Assembly: GCF_019931675.1 (NCBI RefSeq) | Contig: NZ_CP082922.1 | Span: 806,001-870,000 of the forward strand | Origin: Nocardioides rotundus | GTDB lineage: Bacteria > Actinomycetota > Actinomycetes > Propionibacteriales > Nocardioidaceae | Length of the DNA: 64,000 bases | Direction: 5' to 3' | Part shown: positions 39,400 to 46,295 of the stretch, one piece after another | Numbering within the stretch: the stretch's first letter is position 1 | How the letters are laid out: the number at the start of each line of letters is the position of its first letter | Notes under the pieces: model-generated | The model's database searches: none | What the model saw: only the letters and a program-made list of their open reading frames with translations | What the model was told of the DNA's origin: nothing | Translations under genes and position numbers: made by a program

Positions 39400-39504
39400 C
39401 TCCTCAGCCCCACCGCTTGCGCTTGCCGGGCCACGCGTCCTCGTGGGGCGCAGGAACTTGCGCGGCAGGTAGCCAGTCCGAACGAGATGCCGTTGAGCGT
39501 CGGG
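39400..39504. other. Short non-coding or decayed stretch
   Basis: No intact gene. On the minus strand one frame reads APHEDAWPGKRKRWG before a stop, which looks like a protein tail and may belong to the broken gene at 39505-39802 or another lost gene. Confidence 0.35.
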
Positions 39505-39802
39505 TCACCCGGTTGGGCCATCCGGCGTGTCCGGGTCGCCAGGTTGCGGACCGGGGCGCGAGCCCTTGCCCTTCCAGTGCAGCAGCGGCCAACAAAATTC
39601 CACGCCTTCGGGCCACTCCGGGTCGTTGCCGTAGGCGGGGTCGCGGAACGGCTTGCAAGGCGCACCGAGCGGGCGGGCCGGCCGCGCTTGGCGTGCTCGA
39701 TGAAGTGCACCAGCTCGTCCCGATCAACGCTACGTCGCACTCCATGAGGACGATGTCGTCGTCGTGGTCAGCCAGCCCTCCGTAGTCGCACATGACCTGC
39801 AT
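39505..39802 (-). pseudogene. Small gene broken by two frameshifts
   Basis: Three frames on the minus strand join into one plausible protein of about 98 aa: MQVMCDYGGLADHDDDIVLM to VALIG, then DELVHFIEHAKRGRPARSVRL, then KPFRDPAYGNDPEWPEGVEF, CWPLLHWKGKGSRPG to the stop at 39505-39507. One base appears to be missing at each junction, in TTGATCGGGACG and in CTTGCAAGCCG. The family is not one I can name. Two independent sequencing errors are the alternative to decay. Confidence 0.6.
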
Positions 39803-39872
39803 GACGTTCCTCGAACGGTCCCTTCATCCGCGCCGATCGATGCGGCACGGACGGCAGGCCCGGCTTGAACTG

Positions 39873-40268
39873 TCAGTCGACGGCGGTTCCCTCGAGCTCG
39901 ACCAGCTGTCCAGGAATCGCCAGTCGAGTGACCTCGAGCATCGTGGTCGTCGGCGCGACTCCGGCGGTTCCGAGCTTGCCAGCGAGGAGGCCGTAGTGCG
40001 GGAACAGCGCATCCACGTCGGTGGTGTAGACGTTCAGCCGCACCAGGTTCGCCAGCGACATCCCAGCCTCGGCGAGCACGGCCTCGAGATTAGCCACCGC
40101 CAGCGCTAGTTGGGCGGCAATGTCCCCCTCGTGCTCGGGCCGACCGTCCGTGCTCATCGCTGTCTGCCCGGAGATGTACAAGGTCCGAGACTCGCCAGAG
40201 ACCAACTCGCCCTGGTTGAAGCCCATCTCGAGCGACCACGTCACCGGGTTCACTGCGCTGCGCTCCAT
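39873..40268 (-). CDS. RidA-family (YjgF/UK114) protein
   Basis: A 131-aa Rid protein: LYISGQTAMSTDGRPEHEGDI, QLALAVANLEAVLAEAG and LVRLNVYTTDVD are family hallmarks, and Rid proteins hydrolyse reactive enamine/imine intermediates. The catalytic-type Arg of RidA subfamily members (R105 in E. coli) is in the C-terminal TMLEVTRLAIPGQLVELEG region, where R is near the expected place. Start ATG 40268. It is divergent from the WYL regulator, with an inverted repeat in between, so the regulator probably controls it. Confidence 0.85.
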   Translation of the reverse strand: MERSAVNPVTWSLEMGFNQGELVSGESRTLYISGQTAMSTDGRPEHEGDIAAQLALAVANLEAVLAEAGMSLANLVRLNVYTTDVDALFPHYGLLAGKLGTAGVAPTTTMLEVTRLAIPGQLVELEGTAVD

Positions 40269-40331
40269 TCCTGCTCCGATCTCGATGTGTCCCAGCGCCG
40301 TTCTGGCGCTTGCGCACCGAGGCTCGCAGCG

Positions 40332-40356
40332 AATCACGACACCTCCTGTCATGATT
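40332..40356. promoter_or_regulatory. 25-bp inverted repeat between ridA and the WYL gene
   Basis: AATCACGACA (40332-40341) and TGTCATGATT (40347-40356) around CCTCC are reverse complements with one mismatch. Its place 20 nt before the WYL-regulator ATG and 64 nt before ridA marks it as the likely operator of both. Confidence 0.7.
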
Positions 40357-40375
40357 TCTTGGGAAGAATGGATTC

Positions 40376-41338
40376 ATGCGTGCGGATCGGCTCGTCTCCC
40401 TGGTGTTGCTGCTGCGCCAGCGCGGCCGGATGACCGCCGACCAACTGGCCGGCGAGCTGGAGGTATCCGCGCGCACGGTGCTGCGTGACATTGATGCGCT
40501 TTCCACCGCAGGCGTACCGGTCTACGCAGATCGCGGCCGACGCGGCGGCTATTCGCTGTTGCCAGGCTTCCGCACGGAACTGACCGGACTGAACCACGAC
40601 GAAGCGCTTGCCCTGCTCACGGCCGGATCAGACCGCGGCCAGAAGGTCTTCGGCCTGAGCGCGCCACTGGCCTCGGCGATGCGCAAGGTCATCGACGCCC
40701 TTCCCGATGGGCACCGCGAGAATCTCGACGACGCCGCTCAGAGGTTCCTGGTCGAACCGGAGACAGATCTGCTGTCCCGACGAGCGACCACCGAGGACTT
40801 GGCCGACGGCGTCATGCACGAAGTCCGCCGCGCTGTCCTGAGTGGCCGTCGCCTGCGCTTTGACTATGAGGCCGTCGGCAAGCCGGTCAGTACGCGCGCT
40901 GTCGACCCGGTCGGTCTGGTCACCGTCAGGAACCGGACGTACCTGTTGGCGATCAGGTCCGGCCAGGACCGTACCTATCGCCTGTCGCGGATACTGCGCG
41001 CCGAAGCGTTGTCCGAGATGGCTCAGCGCCCGGAGAAGGTCGACCTCGACCGCATCTGGGCCGACCGTGCCGTGCAGTTCCTGTCGGAGAACCACGTCCC
41101 GGTCACCGTCAGGGTCCGATCGGTGCGACGCGAGGAACTCCTCGGCTCCGCACGAGCGGTCCGGGCTGAAGAGCAGGAGCCGGAGGGATGGGTGCGGTTG
41201 GACGTGTTGTTCGAGGACCTGCGACATGCGGTCTGGGCAGTGTGGCAGCTCGGGGACGATGCAGAAGTGTTGAAGCCGAACTCCGTGCGCATGGCCATAC
41301 GAGACCGGGCCGCACGGCTCATTGCGCAGTACGACTGA
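40376..41338 (+). CDS. DeoR-type HTH plus WYL-domain regulator
   Basis: A 320-aa transcription factor: the N-terminal winged helix (MTADQLAGELEVSARTVLRDI, 19-39) with GVPVYADRGRRGGY, followed by a WYL domain (LRFDYEAVGKPVSTRAVDPVGLV, RNRTYLLAIR) and a C-terminal WCX extension. WYL domains bind nucleic-acid-type ligands and often control stress or defence genes. The divergent ridA gene and the operator between them suggest a local ligand-responsive circuit. Confidence 0.88.
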   Translation: MRADRLVSLVLLLRQRGRMTADQLAGELEVSARTVLRDIDALSTAGVPVYADRGRRGGYSLLPGFRTELTGLNHDEALALLTAGSDRGQKVFGLSAPLASAMRKVIDALPDGHRENLDDAAQRFLVEPETDLLSRRATTEDLADGVMHEVRRAVLSGRRLRFDYEAVGKPVSTRAVDPVGLVTVRNRTYLLAIRSGQDRTYRLSRILRAEALSEMAQRPEKVDLDRIWADRAVQFLSENHVPVTVRVRSVRREELLGSARAVRAEEQEPEGWVRLDVLFEDLRHAVWAVWQLGDDAEVLKPNSVRMAIRDRAARLIAQYD

Positions 41339-41403
41339 CATCCGTGGTGGTGATCGAGTACGACACGGGCATCGGTCCCCGCGACAGGTGAGTTCGGGTG
41401 AGC

Positions 41404-41424
41404 GCTATCATTGATGCAATCAAT
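41404..41424 (+). promoter_or_regulatory. fitAB operator/promoter
   Basis: GCTATCA (41404-41410) matches a half of the FitAB site known from Neisseria, and ATTGAT-GCA-ATCAAT (41410-41424) is a perfect inverted repeat. TATCAT at 41406-41411 may be the -10 box. GGGGAGG 4 nt before the ATG is the ribosome-binding site. Confidence 0.55.
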
Positions 41425-41437
41425 CCCGGGGAGGTGC

Positions 41438-41677
41438 ATGACGGTGTCATCAATCGTCGTTCGCGGGCTCGACGAGTCCGTCAAGGCCCGCCTCGCGGCT
41501 CAGGCGAAGGAGCATGGTCGCTCCATGGAGGCAGAGGTCCGCGACATCCTGACGAAGGCCGCTACTCGCCCGAACATCGGGTTGGCGCTGTTGCAAGCCG
41601 GACAGGCCGCCGGTGGCGTCGAGGAACTGCCGGTTCCGGAGCGTTCCGACGCAGCGCGGGCGGTCGACTTCTCGTGA
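41438..41677 (+). CDS. fitA: FitA-like RHH antitoxin
   Basis: A 79-aa antitoxin. SSIVVRGLDESVKARLAAQ, then EHGRSMEAEVRDILTKA is the ribbon-helix-helix of FitA/VapB proteins; the C-terminal tail LPVPERSDAARAVDFS should block the toxin site. The ATG at 41438 follows GGGGAGG; the earlier ATGs (41411) are inside the operator. The stop overlaps the toxin start (GTGA). Confidence 0.9.
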   Translation: MTVSSIVVRGLDESVKARLAAQAKEHGRSMEAEVRDILTKAATRPNIGLALLQAGQAAGGVEELPVPERSDAARAVDFS

Positions 41678-42114
41678 TCGTCCTCGACACCAACGTTGTG
41701 TCCGAGGTGCTCAAGCCTCAGCCCGACAGGCGTGTCGTCGCCTGGTTGGAGTCCCTGACAGATGACGTGGCGATCACGGCAGTCACGCTCGCCGAACTGC
41801 TGGCGGGCCTGCGAAGGCTGCCCGACGGCAAGCGGAGAGAGGACCTCGCGTCGCGGGTCGAGGGTGCGATCCGGCCGTACCTCGACGCCGGGGAGGTATT
41901 CGCTTTCGATGCCGCGGCAGCTCCCCGCTACGCCGACATTCTCGCCGCGCGGGAGCAAGCGGGCATGCCGATCGCGACGGGCGACGCACAGATCGCGGCC
42001 ATCTGCCGATCCCGGGACGCGCTCTGCGCCACACGCAACGTCAGGGACTTCATGCACGCCGGAGTCGCGCTCATCAACCCCTGGACGGGGGAGGAGTGGC
42101 CGCCGACGCCGTGA
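41674..42114 (+). CDS. fitB: FitB-like PIN-domain toxin
   Basis: A 146-aa PIN-domain ribonuclease. The acidic triad is Asp5 (IVLDTN), Glu41 (TLAELL) and Asp104 (ATGDAQ), with Asp125 in ATRNVRDF. MIVLDTNVVSEVLKPQPDRRV, then VVAWLESLTDDV is strikingly like Neisseria FitB, and it ends INPWTGEEW. Translationally coupled to fitA by GTGA. Confidence 0.92.
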   Translation: MIVLDTNVVSEVLKPQPDRRVVAWLESLTDDVAITAVTLAELLAGLRRLPDGKRREDLASRVEGAIRPYLDAGEVFAFDAAAAPRYADILAAREQAGMPIATGDAQIAAICRSRDALCATRNVRDFMHAGVALINPWTGEEWPPTP

Positions 42115-42192
42115 TGAGGATGCGGTCGCCACGATCGAGTCGCTGCAGTCTGCGTGACCGCAGACAGGAAGCGCTCGAGCAGGCCGGGGTAT

Positions 42193-42214
42193 CGTGTAGG
42201 CATGTGCCTACACG
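42193..42214 (+). promoter_or_regulatory. Palindromic operator of the Phd/PIN module
   Basis: CGTGTAGGCA-TG-TGCCTACACG is a perfect 22-bp palindrome 13 nt before the antitoxin start codon. It should be the autoregulatory site bound by the Phd-type antitoxin. Confidence 0.7.
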
Positions 42215-42227
42215 TGAGGTGGTGACG

Positions 42228-42476
42228 ATGACGACGATGACCGCGCGCGAGTTCAACCAGGACGTCAGCGCGGCCAAACGCGCTGCGGTCGAGGGGCCTG
42301 TCGTGATCACCGACCGGGGCGAGCCGGCGTACGTGCTGCTGACGATCGACGAGTACCGGCAGTTGCACGGTGACGGCAAGGATCTGGTCGCACGGTTGAG
42401 CATGGACGAGGAGTACGACGACGTCGAGTTCGAGCCCGCCCCGCTGCAGGTCGGCCTGAAGGTGCCCGAGCTGTGA
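42228..42476 (+). CDS. Phd/YefM-family antitoxin
   Basis: An 82-aa antitoxin: MTAREFNQDVSAAKRAAVE, GPVVITDRGEPAYVLLTIDEY is the Phd/YefM DNA-binding domain, and the acidic tail (MDEEYDDVEFEPAPL) should bind the toxin. The ATG at 42228 is chosen because it lies just after the palindrome; an upstream GTG at 42222 is possible. It overlaps the toxin start by 4 bp. Confidence 0.9.
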   Translation: MTTMTAREFNQDVSAAKRAAVEGPVVITDRGEPAYVLLTIDEYRQLHGDGKDLVARLSMDEEYDDVEFEPAPLQVGLKVPEL

Positions 42477-42889
42477 AGTACCTCCTCGACACCAACGTGT
42501 TGAGCGAACTCCGCAAGTCCGAGCGCGCTGCAGATCCCCGGGTGCGGGCCTGGGTCGCAGCGAGGAGGCCGTCCGATCTGTTCCTGAGTGTCATCACCGT
42601 TCTGGAGGTCGAGATCGGGATAGCCCGACTCGAACGCAGGGACAGGCGACAGGCGCAGGCGATTCGTACGTGGCTTGACGAGGACGTCCTGGACAGCTTC
42701 TCCGGCCGCCTCCTCCCCATCGATCTCGCGGTGGCGAGACGAACGGCCCAGCTGCACGTGCCCGACCCCAGCCCTGAGAGAGACGCGCTCATCGGCGCCA
42801 CCGCCATCGAGCACGACCTCGCCGTCGTCACCCGCAATGTGCCCGACTTCGATGGGGTGGGCGTGGCCGTCATCGACCCGTGGTCCTGA
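42473..42889 (+). CDS. PIN-domain toxin (VapC family)
   Basis: A 138-aa PIN ribonuclease: Asp6 in LLDTNVLSE, Glu45 in ITVLEVEIG, Asp104 in ERDALIGATA and Asp125 in TRNVPDF make the acidic site. It ends VIDPWS. GTG start overlapping the antitoxin stop. The pairing of a Phd antitoxin with a PIN toxin is common in actinobacteria. It is the last island gene; the ychF remnant starts right after its stop. Confidence 0.92.
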   Translation: MKYLLDTNVLSELRKSERAADPRVRAWVAARRPSDLFLSVITVLEVEIGIARLERRDRRQAQAIRTWLDEDVLDSFSGRLLPIDLAVARRTAQLHVPDPSPERDALIGATAIEHDLAVVTRNVPDFDGVGVAVIDPWS

Positions 42890-42936
42890 TGGCCTTCCGT
42901 GACGGGGATGTCGTGGAGTTCCGCTTCAACGTGTGA
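42890..42936 (+). pseudogene. Remnant of the original ychF 3' end
   Basis: Reads MAFR-DGDVVEFRFNV-stop, the last 11 residues of YchF, with host-like codons (CGC, TTC, GTG, TGA). The homologous core 42901-42932 is the right flanking repeat of the island. It probably is the native gene end left behind, whereas the copy now attached to ychF came with the island. Confidence 0.75.
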
Positions 42937-43018
42937 TCCCGCCGTCGGGCGTGACGCGGGGCCGGGCAGGAGGGCCAGATTCGCGCACGGCGCGGGTGGT
43001 GGCCCCTAGGGTGCGCGC

Positions 43019-43513
43019 ATGAGCGACTGGCGCGAGGAGCGGGTGCGGAGCGCGGTCGAGGGGCGCAACCCGATGGTGTTGGCCGCCCTGGAGGCGTCGT
43101 ACGCCGTCATCGGGGACGTGCAGTTCCTCCCCGGCTACTCCCTCGCGCTGGCCACCGATCCCGGGGTCGATCGGCTCTCGGACCTGCCCCGGCGGGAGCG
43201 CGTGCGCTACCTCGCCGACGTCGACCTGCTCGCCGACGCGGTGGAGAGCGTGTGCCGGCGGCTCGACCCGGCCTTCCGCCGCCTCAACATCGAGATCCTC
43301 GGCAACACCGACGCGTTCCTTCACTGTCACATCTGGCCGCGCTATGAGTGGGAGCCGGCCGACATCGTCGGCAAGCCGGTGTGGCACTACCCGCCCGAGC
43401 GGTGGCAGGACCCGGCGAACGCCGTCGGGCCGCAGCACGACCGGCTGCGCGCCGAGCTCACCGCCGAGGTGGAGGCGCGGCGCGCCTCCGAGGAGTTCCG
43501 GCTCGATCCCTGA
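43019..43513 (+). CDS. HIT-superfamily protein with a variant triad
   Basis: A 164-aa protein. NIEILGNTDAFLHCHIWPRYEWE (90-112) aligns with the HIT motif; His102 corresponds to the nucleophilic histidine and His104 to the last one, but the first is Phe100. The family acts on nucleotide phosphates such as Ap4A. TAGGGT lies 6 nt before the ATG. It directly follows the island and was probably the original neighbour of ychF. Confidence 0.7.
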   Translation: MSDWREERVRSAVEGRNPMVLAALEASYAVIGDVQFLPGYSLALATDPGVDRLSDLPRRERVRYLADVDLLADAVESVCRRLDPAFRRLNIEILGNTDAFLHCHIWPRYEWEPADIVGKPVWHYPPERWQDPANAVGPQHDRLRAELTAEVEARRASEEFRLDP

Positions 43514-43524
43514 GCCGGGTCCGG

Positions 43525-43806
43525 CTACTGCACGGTGCGGGCCTGACCCGACCTCGGCCGGCCCGTCCGGATCGCCAGCCAGGTCCGCCGGGCCAGGACC
43601 AGCCAGCACCCCACGGCCAGGGCGGCGAGCGCTGCCGGCACCCAGTGCCGCAGCAGCGAGGACGCGCCGACGGCGGAGGAGAACGCGATCAGGTTCGCCA
43701 CCACGTCGTAGACCGGCGCCACGAAGCGCGTGTTGACCACGTGCGCGACGGCCACCACCAGGCCGCAGGTGAAGGTGACGGACAGCAGGAACTCGACCAT
43801 GCGCAC
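43525..43806 (-). CDS. Small two- to three-helix membrane protein
   Basis: A 93-aa hypothetical protein with hydrophobic stretches at residues 4-24 (VEFLLSVTFTCGLVVAVAHVV), 36-50 and 55-72, then a basic C-terminus. No family recognised. It converges on the HIT gene with an 11-bp gap. Confidence 0.6.
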   Translation of the reverse strand: MRMVEFLLSVTFTCGLVVAVAHVVNTRFVAPVYDVVANLIAFSSAVGASSLLRHWVPAALAALAVGCWLVLARRTWLAIRTGRPRSGQARTVQ

Positions 43807-43827
43807 ATGGTGCCCCCGGCCGCCGAC

Positions 43828-45078
43828 TCACACCGAGCGGGCGACCCGCACCGACCCGTGCGTGCCGTACCCGGCCAACGGGCCGCCGGCGGGCTCCCCG
43901 TCGAAGCCGACGAGCAGCCAGCCGTCGTCGGTGGGCAACAGCGTGGGCCACGGGATGTTCGAGGGGTACGGCGCCTCCAGCCGGCCCACCTGCCGCATCC
44001 CGAGGTCGAAGACCGGGTAGCTCTTGTCGACGCCGTCGCTGGCCAGCAGCCGCCACGCCCCGTCGACCCGCAGCAGCGTCGACCCCTCCGTCTCCTTCAG
44101 CTCCGTGGCCGCGCCGAGCACGGAGAGGTCGTCGAGGCGCGTGCCGGCCGCCAGCACCGGATGGAACCGGAAGAACCGGCGCGCGCTCACGTAGGCGACC
44201 AGCCACGACCCGTCGACCCGCACCAGATGCGGGTCCCACACCCCGACGGAGGAGAAGCCGGTCGTCGGCAGCGACAGCGGCCGGGTGTCCAGCACGTGCC
44301 GCCCGGCCAGCAGGTCGGCGGTCGTCTCGGCCAGCGTCACCCCCACCGTGGCGCCCTTCCGCTTCGGGTCGAAGTCGCCCCACGTGCTCGTGTTCATCAG
44401 CCACCGGTCGCCGTCGCGGACCAGGTGGCTCGCGTGGTCGCCGTACACCCCCGGCCGGTCCGGCCGCCGGAAGAACACGTCGCTGCGATGCTCCAGCGAC
44501 AGCCCGTCGGGGTCGAGCGCCCAGACCGAGGTGTGCGCGGTGTTGAAGAACCCCGGCCCGGCGCTGGTGGCGGTCAGCATCGCCCGCCCGTCCTCGAGGT
44601 AGGGCGTCCCGTCGGCGTGCGAGACCAGGCGCAGGTCGCGCAGCCCGAGCTCGCCGTACCCCCGGAGCTCGCCGCCCTCGGCCGACAGTGCGGCGAGCCA
44701 GGCCTCGTCGTGGGTGGCCAGCCGGCCGCGGAGGCCGGCGACCGCGCGGACGGTCCAGCGGCCGTCCTCCCGGACCGCCAGCGTGGCCCGCGACCCGGTG
44801 AGGGTGAGCGCGACCTGCGCCACCTCGCCCCGCGGCCTCGCGTGCCGCGGGCGCCGGTGCCGCAACCTACGCCCGTCGCCGGTCACCTCCAGCCAGCAGG
44901 ACTCGCCGTCGTAGTGCGCCTCGATCCGGTCCTCGCCGCTGGCCAGCGCGAGCCGCGCCGGACCGCCACCGTCGGCGAGGACGGTCACGTACGGCGCCCC
45001 CACGGCGCTCAGCGGCTCCTCGCGCGCGAGGCGGAAGGGGCGCAGCGTGGCGGCGGGCTCGAAGCGGGGGAGCGGCAT
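43828..45078 (-). CDS. Protein of unknown function, beta-propeller-like
   Basis: A 416-aa soluble protein with many short beta-type repeats, such as GVWDPHLVRVDGSWLVAYVS, EGSTLLRVDGAWRLLASDG and WPTLLPTDDGWLLVGFDG, which recall five-bladed propellers of glycoside hydrolase family 43-like enzymes. I cannot point to a catalytic triad, so the assignment is tentative. No signal peptide. The ATG at 45078 (MPLPRFEP) is chosen; 45090 is possible. Divergent from 45130. Confidence 0.55.
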   Translation of the reverse strand: MPLPRFEPAATLRPFRLAREEPLSAVGAPYVTVLADGGGPARLALASGEDRIEAHYDGESCWLEVTGDGRRLRHRRPRHARPRGEVAQVALTLTGSRATLAVREDGRWTVRAVAGLRGRLATHDEAWLAALSAEGGELRGYGELGLRDLRLVSHADGTPYLEDGRAMLTATSAGPGFFNTAHTSVWALDPDGLSLEHRSDVFFRRPDRPGVYGDHASHLVRDGDRWLMNTSTWGDFDPKRKGATVGVTLAETTADLLAGRHVLDTRPLSLPTTGFSSVGVWDPHLVRVDGSWLVAYVSARRFFRFHPVLAAGTRLDDLSVLGAATELKETEGSTLLRVDGAWRLLASDGVDKSYPVFDLGMRQVGRLEAPYPSNIPWPTLLPTDDGWLLVGFDGEPAGGPLAGYGTHGSVRVARSV

Positions 45079-45129
45079 GGGGGCCAGCATGCCTTGACCC
45101 CGGCGGTGTCGACCGGCCACCGTGGCGGC

Positions 45130-45522
45130 ATGTTCCGGGCACCGCACGAGACCGTGGCGACCGTCCTGGTCGACCCGCGCGTGCTGGTCGGGCTCGAGGT
45201 GGAGCTGATGGCCCGGGACCTGTGGCTGTGGCCGGTCGCGACGGCGCCCAACAGCGTCGACGGTCCGCGGCAGGCATTCCAGCTGCGCCGCCGGATGGTG
45301 ACGGCGCAGCAGGGCGCCTGGGACGACGCGGCCGGCTGGACGGTCTCCTGGGTCTCCTTCGGCGCGACCTGGCGCCAGCCCGGAGAGCCGGTCGCGTGGC
45401 CGGCGCGGCGCGAGCTCTACGCCTTGCTGGACCAGTACGGCGAGCGCGTGCGCTACCGCCGCGGCCTGGTCGGCGTACCTCCCCTCCACGCCCCCGGCGA
45501 GCGGGTGAGCCCGCACCCCTGA
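45130..45522 (+). CDS. Conserved-looking hypothetical protein, 130 aa
   Basis: ATG at 45130 opens MFRAPHETVATVLVDPRVLVG and the frame ends at 45522. Third-codon positions are strongly GC as in real genes here. WTVSWVSFGATWRQPGEPVAWP and a Tyr/Arg-rich tail are visible, but no family is recognised. The much longer open frame extending upstream is the shadow of the opposite-strand gene. Confidence 0.55.
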   Translation: MFRAPHETVATVLVDPRVLVGLEVELMARDLWLWPVATAPNSVDGPRQAFQLRRRMVTAQQGAWDDAAGWTVSWVSFGATWRQPGEPVAWPARRELYALLDQYGERVRYRRGLVGVPPLHAPGERVSPHP

Positions 45523-45610
45523 GCACCCCATGATCCGGACCCCGCGGGAAAAGTCACCCTCTTTGGTGCACTATGGCGGGGAAGGCAACCATCGACGATG
45601 AGGAGCATCC

Positions 45611-46246
45611 ATGGCGCTGCAGCTGGGCGACACCGCCCCCGACTTCACGACCGACACCTCCCAGGGCGAGCTGTCCTTCCACGACTGGGCGGGCGACAGC
45701 TGGGTGGTGCTGTTCAGCCACCCGGCCGACTTCACCCCGGTCTGCACCACCGAGCTGGGCCGCGTGGCGCAGCTGAACGACGAGTGGAACGCCCGCGGCG
45801 TGAAGACCATCGCCGTCTCCGTGGACTCCGCGGACGACCACGTGAAGTGGATCGCCGACATCAACGAGTTCGGCAAGACCGACGTGGGCTACCCGATCAT
45901 CGCCGACCCCGAGAAGTCGGTCGCCGAGGCCTACGACATGATCCACCCGGGCGAGGGGGACACCTCCTCGGTGCGCTCGGTCTTCATCATCGACCCGGCC
46001 AAGAAGGTCCGGCTGACGATGACCTACCCCAAGTCCGTGGGCCGCAACTTCGACGAGATCCTGCGCGCGGTCGACGCGCTGCAGACCACCGACAAGGCCG
46101 CCGTGTCCACGCCCGTGGACTGGAAGCAGGGCGACCGGGTGATCGTGCCGCCGACGGTCTCCACCGCGGACGCCAAGGAGAAGTACGACGACGTCGAGGA
46201 GCACTTCCCCTACCTGCGCACCACCACCGGCCCGAAGCAGGGCTGA
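45611..46246 (+). CDS. 1-Cys peroxiredoxin (Prx6-type)
   Basis: Reduces hydroperoxides. The 211-aa protein has the peroxidatic Cys45 in HPADFTPVCTTE, a conserved Arg in SSVRSVFIIDPA and the long C-terminal arm typical of Prx6 (VDWKQGDRVIVPP). No resolving cysteine is seen, so mycothiol or another thiol would recycle it. GAGGAG lies upstream of the ATG. A hairpin follows. Confidence 0.93.
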   Translation: MALQLGDTAPDFTTDTSQGELSFHDWAGDSWVVLFSHPADFTPVCTTELGRVAQLNDEWNARGVKTIAVSVDSADDHVKWIADINEFGKTDVGYPIIADPEKSVAEAYDMIHPGEGDTSSVRSVFIIDPAKKVRLTMTYPKSVGRNFDEILRAVDALQTTDKAAVSTPVDWKQGDRVIVPPTVSTADAKEKYDDVEEHFPYLRTTTGPKQG

Positions 46247-46259
46247 GCGCGGCGCGCCG

Positions 46260-46295
46260 GCGCCCGGGCGGTCAGGTGCTGACCTGCCCGGGCGC
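46260..46295. terminator. Hairpin between peroxiredoxin and phosphatase genes
   Basis: GCGCCCGGGCGGTCAG and TGACCTGCCCGGGCGC flank GTGC and pair with one mismatch. The hairpin overlaps the last codons of the minus-strand phosphatase gene and can end transcription from both sides. Confidence 0.6.

Larger units (their letters stand above)
36904..42936. mobile_element. Toxin-antitoxin island inserted in the ychF 3' end
   Basis: A 6-kb block bounded by two copies of the ychF 3' end. It holds higBA, fitAB, a Phd/PIN toxin pair, a ridA/WYL pair, DUF6228-like and TIGR02391-like genes, and decayed genes. Its DNA is visibly poorer in GC and codon bias is weaker than in the flanks. Genes outside (ychF, HIT protein) are core. 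No integrase, transposase or tRNA is inside, so the insertion mechanism is unknown; homologous exchange through ychF ends or a recombinase acting in trans are options. Confidence 0.75.

Noticed and set aside
41344..41391. Short frame VVVIEYDTGIGPRDR before fitAB
   Set aside because: Only 15 codons after repeated GTGs, with no ribosome-binding site. It could be a gene remnant but does not deserve a call.
36940..42936. Integrase, transposase or tRNA at the island edges
   Set aside because: None of the frames in the island shows tyrosine- or serine-recombinase or DDE motifs, and no tRNA fold is visible near either repeat.
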